A stretch of 60,117 bases of DNA, from NCBI GenBank assembly GCA_021845985.1, contig JAJZES010000025.1, forward strand, positions 1-60,117, in the 5' to 3' direction. The DNA comes from Pseudomonadota bacterium (GTDB lineage Bacteria > Pseudomonadota > Alphaproteobacteria > Acetobacterales > Acetobacteraceae). The notes under the pieces are model-generated. The model was not told the DNA's origin and searched no databases. It saw only the letters and a list, made by a program, of their open reading frames with translations. Within the stretch, counting starts at the first letter, position 1, and each line of letters opens with the position of its first letter. A program made the translations under genes and the position numbers. Below, in pieces: positions 8,284 through 14,792 of this stretch.

Positions 8284-8748
8284 TCAGCGAGACCAGACCT
8301 GCCTGCCGATCGAACGAAATTTGGTAATCGCGAGAGCGCCGCGCTCGTTTCTTGCTTTGCTGCCGGGACGTTCCAAGGCGTCGGTGATGGCCGCACGATC
8401 CGCCTCGTAGATTGCCACCGGCGAAAACACCTCGTCCATCAGGATGAGAAGCACAGCGTCCCAGGGTTTGCCGAGATCAATCGAACCCATCCGTTGACCG
8501 ACCAACTTCTTTGATAGGGGAATGGATTGGGATTTGATCTGGAGCCGCCGGCCTTCCCTGTCGAGTGCGTCAAAGCCAGCTTCGCGGGCCACCGCAAGTT
8601 CCAAGTCCAGCAACCGCGCTGCCTCATACTCCCCGACCTCGCCGGTGATCCCCAGCGGCTTACCCGTGGCACGGTAATACTCAACGGCGATCGCCCTTGC
8701 CTGCTCCAGCAAGGTGGCCACGTGGCTCATGTCTATGGTTGCGATCAT
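8284..8748 (-). CDS. DUF6998-like protein, candidate PD-(D/E)XK nuclease fold
   Basis: A 154-aa protein. It contains 'GEVGEYEAARLL' (36-47) with acidic residues on a helix, followed by 'GFDALDREGRRLQIKSQSI' (58-76). The spacing of Glu40, Asp60/Asp63 and Gln70-x-Lys72 resembles the E...D...(E/Q)xK active site of PD-(D/E)XK nucleases such as NaeI or MutH relatives. The family resemblance to DUF6998 is from memory. It is encoded alone, convergent with the DUF3489 gene and directly downstream of two DNA methyltransferases, a context that would suit a restriction-like partner. Confidence 0.55.
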   Translation of the reverse strand: MIATIDMSHVATLLEQARAIAVEYYRATGKPLGITGEVGEYEAARLLDLELAVAREAGFDALDREGRRLQIKSQSIPLSKKLVGQRMGSIDLGKPWDAVLLILMDEVFSPVAIYEADRAAITDALERPGSKARNERGALAITKFRSIGRQVWSR

Positions 8749-8812
8749 GGGGCTGATATCCGGCGATTGGAGTCGTAACCATCATAACCGCTGGAGCACC
8801 CCTTGCGACTGC

Positions 8813-10045
8813 CTAATAGTCTCGCTCCCCAGCCAACGCATCAATCGTCCGGCCATCGCCTTGAAGCATCGCGACGCCCCCAGTGAACCCCTCCCACCGC
8901 CGAACGATCACATCGCAATAAGCCGGGTCCAACTCCATGGCGAAGCATCGCCGTCCCACCGTCTCCGCAGCGATTAACGTCGTGCCGCTCCCGCAAAACG
9001 GCTCGTAGATCAGGTCGCCGCGTTCGCTGTTGTTGACGATCGGCCGGCGCATTGCCTCGACCGGCTTCTGTGTGCCGTGCGGTGTGGCGGCATCCTTGGC
9101 CCCGGCCGGGGCGATCGACCACAGCGTCGACTGGTCCCGCGCCCCCTGCCAATGGCTGCGGGTGCCCTTCTTCACCGCGTACCAGCACGGCTCGTGCTGC
9201 CATTGGTAGTCGCCGCGTCCGAGCGCGAAGCGGCTCTTTGACCAGACGATCTGGTCGTGGATATCGAACCCGCTGGCCACCAGGCTCTCCGCCACCGTGG
9301 TGGCGTGGATGGCGGCGTGCCAGACATAGGCGACGTCGCCGGGGAACAGTGCCCAGGCTTCCCGCCAGTCGGCACGATCGTCGTTGGCCACCTTGCCGGT
9401 GCGCTTCGTCGCTGACACGCCAGCTTCGTTCCGCCAGGTCGGATCGTACTCGACCCCGTAGGGCGGATCGGAGACCAGCAAATGCGGCCGCGCACCGGCC
9501 AACAGGCGATCGATGTCGCTGGCGGCGGTGGCGTCTCCACACAGCAAACGATGCTCGCCCAGCTGCCAGAGATCGCCCGGCTTGGTGACAGGGTCGGCCG
9601 GAGGCTCAGGCACTGCATCCTCATCGGTGAGGCCTGCGGACGGGCCATCTTCCAGCAGCCCTTTCAACTCGCCGGCGTCGAAGCCGGTCAGGCCGAGGTC
9701 ATAGCCGGCGTCCTGCAGATCTTTCAGTTCCAGGGCCAGCAGTTCATCGTCCCATTCAGCCCAGGATGCCGACCGGTTGGCCAGCAGACGGAATGCCTTG
9801 ATCTTCGCCTCCGACAGATCGTCGGCCAGCGCCACCGGCACGTCCGGCAAACCCAACCGCTGCGCCGCCTTGAGACGGAGATGGCCATCGACCACCGTGC
9901 CGTCCGACCGCGCCACCACCGGGATGCGGAAGCCAAACTCCCAGATCGCCGCGCACATCCGGTCCACCGCCTCGTCGTTGCGGCGCGGATTGCGCGCATA
10001 GGGGATCAGCCGGGCAACCGGCCACGCTTCAACCGTCAGCATCAT
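8813..10045 (-). CDS. ParB-like/DNA N-methyltransferase fusion (first of tandem pair)
   Basis: A 410-aa protein whose start at 10045 overlaps the stop of the upstream methyltransferase gene (TGATG). Residues 5-90 are a ParB-N domain ('LIPYARNPRRNDEAVDRMCA', 'TVVDGHLRLKAAQRLGL'). From about 160 follows a beta-class methyltransferase: motif IV DPPYG at 193-197, 'DQIVWSKSRFALGRGDYQW', 'GTQKPVEAMRRPI', then motif I 'YEPFCGSGTTLIAAE' at 347-361. It should transfer methyl from SAM to adenine N6 or cytosine N4. The recognition sequence cannot be read. It lies downstream of a second, related gene with which it shares the ParB-N plus methylase plan. Confidence 0.88.
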   Translation of the reverse strand: MMLTVEAWPVARLIPYARNPRRNDEAVDRMCAAIWEFGFRIPVVARSDGTVVDGHLRLKAAQRLGLPDVPVALADDLSEAKIKAFRLLANRSASWAEWDDELLALELKDLQDAGYDLGLTGFDAGELKGLLEDGPSAGLTDEDAVPEPPADPVTKPGDLWQLGEHRLLCGDATAASDIDRLLAGARPHLLVSDPPYGVEYDPTWRNEAGVSATKRTGKVANDDRADWREAWALFPGDVAYVWHAAIHATTVAESLVASGFDIHDQIVWSKSRFALGRGDYQWQHEPCWYAVKKGTRSHWQGARDQSTLWSIAPAGAKDAATPHGTQKPVEAMRRPIVNNSERGDLIYEPFCGSGTTLIAAETVGRRCFAMELDPAYCDVIVRRWEGFTGGVAMLQGDGRTIDALAGERDY

Positions 10046-11427
10046 CAGGTTTCCGTCTGGCGCCGCGCGGCGGCGATTTCGTCGTAGGTGCGGCCATCGC
10101 CGTCGAGGATCGGCTTGATGTCGGGATAGAGCAGTTGCCAGCGGCGCAGCGTGACGTCGGCATAGACCGGCGCCAACTCGATCGCCCGAACATGCCGCCC
10201 GGTGCGCTGGCCGGCGATGATCGAGGTGCCGGAGCCAGAGAATGGCTCGAAGCAGATTGCATTCGGCTCTGCATAGGCTTCCATGATGAAGGCTGCGAGG
10301 TTCACCGGGAACACCGCGGGGTGTTCGGTCTCGATGCCGCGCGCTTTGTGCCGGGTGACGCGGATGACATTGTCGGGGATGCGGGTGTCCTGCACGCCCT
10401 GTCCGGCATGGGTCCATTCGCCCACTGTGCCGTCCTTCGCCCGCATGCCGCCATGGCTGTCGTTGACGTGACCGGCCCATTTGCAGGCCACGGTCTTGTT
10501 CGGCTTACGCGGCGTCCGGCAGAAGTGGAAAACGAACTCGAAGCTCGGTGCCAGGCGGCCGTTCCAGTCGCCCGGCAGACCAGGCCCCTGATCCCAGACA
10601 TACCAGCCGAACCGCTTCCAGCCCTGGGCGCGCATCCAGCCGATCCAGCCCGACCAGTAGGGCTGCCACTCGCCGTCGCGATGCACGAGGCCGAGGTTGA
10701 CCAGCACCTGGCCGGCCTCCGCCATCGGGAGCGCGGCGAACACGCCCTGCATCAGCCGATCCCAATCGCCGATGCCGCCGCTGGCGTAGTCGCGCTGCTG
10801 GGCATAGGGCGGGCTGGTGAAGCACAGCGCCGCGGCGTCACCCGCCATGACGCGTGCCACATCGGACGGATCGGTGCTGTCGCCGCAGATCAGACGATGC
10901 TCGCCAAGCAGCCAGAGGTCGCCCAGCCGCACCACCGGATCGGCCACGGGCTCTGGCACGTCATCGGCGGCGCCGTCATCCTCTGGGGCGGCGTCATCGC
11001 TGGCTGGCTTCAGTAGGTCGGCAATCTCGGCACCGGTGAAGCCGGTCAAGCCGAGATCGAAGCCGGCCGATTGCAGGTCACTCAGTTCGAGGGCCAGCAG
11101 ATCGTTATCCCAGCCGGCATTCATGGCGATGCGATTGTCAGCCAGCACCAGGGCGCGCCGTTGCGTCTCGGACAGGCCGGTCAGCACGATCGCGGGCACC
11201 TCGCTCATGCCGAGCTTGCGCGCGGCGAGCACGCGGCCATGGCCGGCGATCAGCGTGCCGTCCTCTGCCACCAGCACCGGGTTGGTGAAGCCGAACTCGC
11301 GGATGGAGCCTGCGATCTCTGCGACTTGCGCATCCGAGTGGGTGCGGGCATTGCGGGCGTAGGCGACGAGGCTGTCGAGCGGGCGATATTGCACCGCCAG
11401 GTCACGCGGCGCGGCACCGTCCGGCAT
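10045..11427 (-). CDS. ParB-like/DNA N-methyltransferase fusion (second of tandem pair)
   Basis: A 460-aa protein. I prefer ATG 11427 (MPDGAAPRDLAVQYRPLDSL) because AAAGGGGG lies about 6 bases upstream; GTG 11433 is possible. ParB-N motifs are 'LVAYARNARTHSDAQVAEIA' and 'GTLIAGHGRVLAARKLGM' (58-73). An acidic linker (about 140-165) precedes the methylase with motif IV TSPPY at 204-208 and motif I 'FEPFSGSGTSIIAGQ' at 393-407. SPPY instead of DPPY is common in cytosine-N4 methylases but not decisive. The 'HRDGEWQPYWSGWIGWMRAQ' insert is typical of phage-borne relatives. Confidence 0.88.
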   Translation of the reverse strand: MPDGAAPRDLAVQYRPLDSLVAYARNARTHSDAQVAEIAGSIREFGFTNPVLVAEDGTLIAGHGRVLAARKLGMSEVPAIVLTGLSETQRRALVLADNRIAMNAGWDNDLLALELSDLQSAGFDLGLTGFTGAEIADLLKPASDDAAPEDDGAADDVPEPVADPVVRLGDLWLLGEHRLICGDSTDPSDVARVMAGDAAALCFTSPPYAQQRDYASGGIGDWDRLMQGVFAALPMAEAGQVLVNLGLVHRDGEWQPYWSGWIGWMRAQGWKRFGWYVWDQGPGLPGDWNGRLAPSFEFVFHFCRTPRKPNKTVACKWAGHVNDSHGGMRAKDGTVGEWTHAGQGVQDTRIPDNVIRVTRHKARGIETEHPAVFPVNLAAFIMEAYAEPNAICFEPFSGSGTSIIAGQRTGRHVRAIELAPVYADVTLRRWQLLYPDIKPILDGDGRTYDEIAAARRQTET

Positions 11428-11504
11428 CGTCACCCCCCCTTTCTCATTTTGGCCACGGATACGTAAAAGCCCATGCCGGTCGCACCATCGATCCCGGCGC
11501 CGAT

Positions 11505-11786
11505 TTAAACCCCCCGCCGGCCATGGGCGCGGTTGTGGCAGCCCCGATGGACCGCCCGAAGGTTCGCAAAATCATCCGCGCCACCTTGCCGCTTCTCGAC
11601 GAGGTGATGCGCGGTGTCGGCACCCGGCTGGCCGCAGAGATGGCAGATGCCCTGGTCGCGGACGATCACCGCGGCCGCGAGCTTGCGCCAGGCCTGGGTG
11701 CCGTAGGCACGGTCGAGCGCATCGGTGCGCACCCGCTTCGCCCTCTGCCATCCGGGCGGACGGTGGATCATCGGCTTCCAAGGCAC
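11505..11786 (-). CDS. HNH endonuclease
   Basis: A 93-aa protein with a compact HNH fold: 'CHLCG' zinc knuckle (48-52), 'ADTAHHLVEKRQGGADDFAN' with the catalytic His pair, and 'LRAVHRGCHNRAHGRRG' at the C-terminus. HNH nucleases of this size assist the terminase in HK97-type phages by nicking at cos. Here the gene is separated from the terminase by the methylase block, so a packaging role is likely but not shown. ATG at 11786 is assumed. Confidence 0.85.
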   Translation of the reverse strand: MPWKPMIHRPPGWQRAKRVRTDALDRAYGTQAWRKLAAAVIVRDQGICHLCGQPGADTAHHLVEKRQGGADDFANLRAVHRGCHNRAHGRRGV

Positions 11787-11893
11787 GGAAATTGTCCAGA
11801 AACGACAACGCCCGCTAGGCTCGTGTGCCTGCGGGCGCGTGTGTTCACATCATAGCGGAAATTTACCGAAAATCTCTGGAATCTGTCTCATCG

Positions 11894-11916
11894 AAAAGTG
11901 TCTGCCAGACACTTTT
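11894..11916. promoter_or_regulatory. Perfect 10-bp inverted repeat (operator or terminator)
   Basis: AAAAGTGTCT (11894-11903) and AGACACTTTT (11907-11916) are exact inverted copies around GCC. The site lies 35 bp past the stop of the DUF2971 gene and about 110 bp before the HNH start, both on the minus strand. The A/T tracts could make a bidirectional intrinsic terminator, but a 3-base loop is tight, so a repressor operator controlling the HNH-methylase block is equally possible. Confidence 0.5.
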
Positions 11917-11950
11917 CTATCTCCTTCTCAGGGTTCTGTTTCTGTTGTTA

Positions 11951-12718
11951 CTACGGGCGAATCACAAAGCGCGGGCTCTGGTAGAGCGGCGAGCGACTAA
12001 TCGGAAGAGCACAGCCAGCGCTTTGCAATTGAGTCGTCAAGGCGGCTGCATCATTGTCGTTCAAGCGAGGGTCGAGCACGACTTCCTCGAAGACTGAGTT
12101 CGCGTCGAGCGAGAACTGAAATGCTCCGGACGCCCCCCTTTTGGGATCGATGTCCTGGAAGAGCAACCGAAGCTCGGCCTCGTATCTGAATGCAGTTCGC
12201 TTAATGCAGAGCAGCCCCGCGAACCGATCGCCCTGACCGCCCATCATCACGTCGGTGAAGGTGAGCCTAGCCATCAGATCAAGTATGTCCGACTCTTCCA
12301 AATACTCGACCTTACCAACAAAAAACTGAAGATATGGTGCTACGGATCCGGTTGCCTTGAGGTTGGCAAAAAGCTTCCGGATCGTGGTTCGCACCTTTAC
12401 ACCTGACGCCACCCCCGGATTAGGGCTGTAAATTCGCCACATGGCGTCAGTGTCTGCGTTTAACGACCAACACTGACCGTACCAGTCGACGGCGAGGTTG
12501 CGAAGCGGGATGGTACCGCCGGTAGCGTTGTCCATTATCTCGGTCCGTTCCAGGAAGAAGTTCTCGAACGGATCGTCCCACTTGGTTGGATTGACGACTG
12601 CGTCTTGCTTTGCCGCGAGCATAGTCGTGAACCGACCCAAGGCGTAGATGCGGTAGATGGGCTGGTCGAGGTTGGCATCTTCCAAGCCGATTAAATTACG
12701 TTCGTTCGTGTCCGACAT
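11951..12718 (-). CDS. DUF2971 domain protein, prophage cargo
   Basis: A 255-aa protein starting at ATG 12718 (MSDTNERNLIGLEDANLDQP). DUF2971 marks are 'IYRIYALGRFTTMLAAKQ', 'VNPTKWDDPFENFFLE' and 'YGQCWSLNADTDAMWRIYSP' (about 20-105). The family is common on prophages and genomic islands, and its biochemical activity is, to my knowledge, unestablished; conserved Trp, Asp and Cys suggest an enzyme. The gene is less GC-rich than the neighbours, has its own non-coding flanks on both sides and interrupts the phage operon, all signs of a separately acquired cargo gene, possibly a defence function. Confidence 0.75.
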   Translation of the reverse strand: MSDTNERNLIGLEDANLDQPIYRIYALGRFTTMLAAKQDAVVNPTKWDDPFENFFLERTEIMDNATGGTIPLRNLAVDWYGQCWSLNADTDAMWRIYSPNPGVASGVKVRTTIRKLFANLKATGSVAPYLQFFVGKVEYLEESDILDLMARLTFTDVMMGGQGDRFAGLLCIKRTAFRYEAELRLLFQDIDPKRGASGAFQFSLDANSVFEEVVLDPRLNDNDAAALTTQLQSAGCALPISRSPLYQSPRFVIRP

Positions 12719-12873
12719 CGGCCAGCTCCACAAGTTATCTCTAGTCGGCGCAGTATTGGGCAAGGGCGCGCTCGCGACCGGCCTGCGTCATCAACAGCGG
12801 ATACACTAACAGGACAGCCCCAATACCGTCTACGGGTCTAGGCCGAAATTCGATGTGAAAGATTGTCCTTCGC

Positions 12874-13305
12874 TTACCTCGTCGCATCAATCAACGCCCG
12901 CTTAGACATGTGCCGCGACACCGCCTTCCCATTCAACCGCCAGGAGATCACGCACAGCGCGAACATCCAATGCTGATGGGCAGCGGCGCGGGCAAGACCA
13001 ACTTCCCAGCAGACGGCCTTCCACGGCTTGCCACAAGCGCGCAGCCAGACGATCCGGCTGTCGCGCTGTTCCAGCCACGCCAGCCATTGCAGCGCCATGT
13101 CCATCCGGTCGATGGCAGCCGCCGGCGGAGGCGGGCGCCGCAGCACGGCGTCCTGCCAGCCGTATGCCTCGCAGAAGTCGCGCACGATCGGCGGCCAGGA
13201 GGTGATGTAGCCGCGCGCCCGCGGTTCGGGGAGGCGTGACAGCACATCGGCTGCCTCAGTGATGTAGGCCTCGGCCAGCGAGGGCGTCCAATGGATGTCA
13301 GACAT
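12874..13305 (-). CDS. DUF6362 family phage protein
   Basis: A 143-aa protein (MSDIHWTPSLAEAYITEAAD...). The core 'WPPIVRDFCEAYGWQDAVLR', 'MDMALQWLAWLEQRDSRIVW' and 'KPWKAVCWEVGLARAAAHQH' is an all-helical DNA-binding-like domain in which 'RAAAHQHWMFAL' would be the recognition helix. In related prophages it sits next to resolvase genes and may be a late-gene or packaging regulator (inference). ATG 13305 overlaps the last codons of the small broken gene upstream. Confidence 0.75.
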   Translation of the reverse strand: MSDIHWTPSLAEAYITEAADVLSRLPEPRARGYITSWPPIVRDFCEAYGWQDAVLRRPPPPAAAIDRMDMALQWLAWLEQRDSRIVWLRACGKPWKAVCWEVGLARAAAHQHWMFALCVISWRLNGKAVSRHMSKRALIDATR

Positions 13306-13495
13306 CGCGTGCCTCCTTGGCCGGCCGGGCGCCGTAGAGCTTGCGGCCGAGTTGTCGGATCAGTTCTCGCTCAGGCCAGGTCAGGCGCTGATCGTTCTCG
13401 GCGATGACCAGCAGCCCTTGCTCTTGCCAGCCGTCACGCTTGACTTGCTCGGCATCGCGCCGCGTGCCGCCGAAGCCGGAGGGATGTCACTTCAT
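13298..13495 (-). pseudogene. Small conserved phage protein with opal codon at position 3
   Basis: From ATG 13495 the frame reads Met-Lys-stop (TGA 13489-13487) and then remains open for 62 more codons to a TGA at 13300-13298: 'HPSGFGGTRRDAEQVKRDGW', 'EQGLLVIAENDQRLTWPERE', 'IRQLGRKLYGARPAKEARDV'. This matches my memory of a small conserved protein found in many alphaproteobacterial prophages between the resolvase and DUF6362 genes. The coding quality is clear, the ATG overlaps the resolvase stop, and no ATG or GTG lies between the opal codon and the conserved core. It is therefore most likely inactivated by one substitution. Confidence 0.6.
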
Positions 13496-14028
13496 CGCGA
13501 ACCTCCGGAGGTCTCGATCGCCCAGAGCAGGATGGCGACGGCATCTGCTTCATTGTCGTCGGAGATGCGGAAGCCGCGTGACGAGACCGCCGAGATCATT
13601 GCCTGCTTGTCGGCGTTGCCCTTGCCGGTGGCGTGGCGCTTGATCATGCCAACCGGCACGCCCTGGTAGGGCAGTTGCCGTTGCTCGCACCAAGCCGAGA
13701 GGTGGGCGAGGAAGCCGCCATAGATGTGCGCGGCGTCGGTGCCGGCGTGACGGCGGACCTCCTCGAAATACACCGCTGACAGCGTTGGCGCCTGGCGACG
13801 CAACTCATCCAGCCAGGATCGGAAGCGGAGATAGCGCATGCCGCCGCCCTCATAGCGTCCCGGCCGGAACGATATGGTGCCGCTGACGATCGTCCCGTCC
13901 GACAGCCGCATCGCCCAGCCTGTGGTGGTGCCGAGATCGAGTGCCAGCATGGCAGGCACCAGTTCGGGGATGGTGACAGGCGGGCACGGCGGTTCGGGCA
14001 CCAAGCCGGCAAGCTGATAGGCACTCAT
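13492..14028 (-). CDS. RuvC-like Holliday junction resolvase
   Basis: A 178-aa RNase H-fold nuclease. 'AMLALDLGTTTGWAMRL' provides the first catalytic Asp, 'SAVYFEEVRRH' the Glu, and 'DDNEADAVAILLWAIE' near the C-terminus the last acidic pair; 'HATGKGNADKQAMI' is the usual loop before it. It should cleave branched DNA before packaging. I chose ATG 14028 (MSAYQLAGLVPEPP); upstream in-frame codons lack family similarity. Its stop overlaps the ATG of the next (broken) small gene. Confidence 0.85.
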   Translation of the reverse strand: MSAYQLAGLVPEPPCPPVTIPELVPAMLALDLGTTTGWAMRLSDGTIVSGTISFRPGRYEGGGMRYLRFRSWLDELRRQAPTLSAVYFEEVRRHAGTDAAHIYGGFLAHLSAWCEQRQLPYQGVPVGMIKRHATGKGNADKQAMISAVSSRGFRISDDNEADAVAILLWAIETSGGSR

Positions 14029-14065
14029 GGTCGGATGTCCTTTTCGGTCGAGATGTGCGTGGAGA

Positions 14066-14389
14066 TCAGCGCGCGGCTCTGGATGGGGCGTGGCGGCCGA
14101 GGAACTGCCGCTTGCGTTCCCGCCCACCGGCAGTCACCGGCACGCCAGGGGCGTGGTGCGCCGGGCATCGCCGATTGGGCGCCTTCGCCGTCATGCTGGT
14201 GATCTGGCTGAATGGCTGGCCACAGCGAGCGCAGTGGCTGGTCCAGTTGATCAGCACGGTCTGCTGGCCATCCCGACGGCGGTGGGCAACGAGCCCGACC
14301 ACCTCGAAGCGTTGGCCATCGATCATCAGCAGCGTGCCGAGGGCTGGCGGGGCGATGAAGGCGATCTTGTGCACGACGACGGCAGTCAT
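14066..14389 (-). CDS. Zinc-knuckle phage protein, unknown function
   Basis: A 107-aa basic protein starting at ATG 14389 (MTAVVVHKIAFIAPPALGTL). The first 60 residues look like a small beta domain ('LLMIDGQRFEVVGLVAHRR', 'TVLINWTSHC'). Then 'CARCGQPFSQ' and 'RRCPAHHAPG' supply Cys/His pairs that could bind one zinc, followed by a basic tail. This suggests nucleic-acid binding. The family is unrecognised; neighbours on both sides are replication and recombination genes. Confidence 0.6.
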   Translation of the reverse strand: MTAVVVHKIAFIAPPALGTLLMIDGQRFEVVGLVAHRRRDGQQTVLINWTSHCARCGQPFSQITSMTAKAPNRRCPAHHAPGVPVTAGGRERKRQFLGRHAPSRAAR

Positions 14390-14515
14390 GATGGGACCCT
14401 CGGGCATGGGGCACGGACCGAACACGCGGAAGACTTCAGGAGGAAGTGAGGAAAGGGTCGCCCCGTCGTAGACGAGGGCGTGCCCTTTCCTCCCCTGAAA
14501 GGGGTGGTTTCACCC

Positions 14516-14749
14516 CCACAACTTGAAACCACTTTCAACACTCTGGTTTTGTTGGAAAAAATCCAGTTGTGGAGCCGGATTTCCGCGGTCGCTGTCACAA
14601 CTGGAATCCGCGCACTCGGGCGTGGCCGTGCGTGCCAGAGCCAAGGTAGTTGTGACTGGGCTCCCCAACTGGCTGGCGCGCGGCCCAACGTAGCCGATCC
14701 AGCCGGAGCGAAAGTAATTGGGGCGGCGCTCCACAACTTCCCCAACTTG
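14516..14749. repeat. Iteron-like array of CC(A/C)CAACT(G/T) motifs; candidate replication origin
   Basis: Between the primase stop (14793) and the next gene start (14389) lie about 400 bases without a convincing gene. They hold seven copies of a decamer near CCMCAACTKG: forward at 14516, 14595, 14663, 14731 and 14740, inverted at 14563 and 14648. One or two mismatches occur. Local runs such as TTTTGTTGGAAAAAA (from about 14546) are A/T-rich against the background. An iteron array directly behind the primase-helicase gene fits a phage replication origin or a repressor binding region. An open minus-strand frame crosses it but has no family resemblance. Confidence 0.5.
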
Positions 14750-14792
14750 AATCTGCGCAATTCTGCGCAAGGTGCCAGATGGTGCAGACGGG

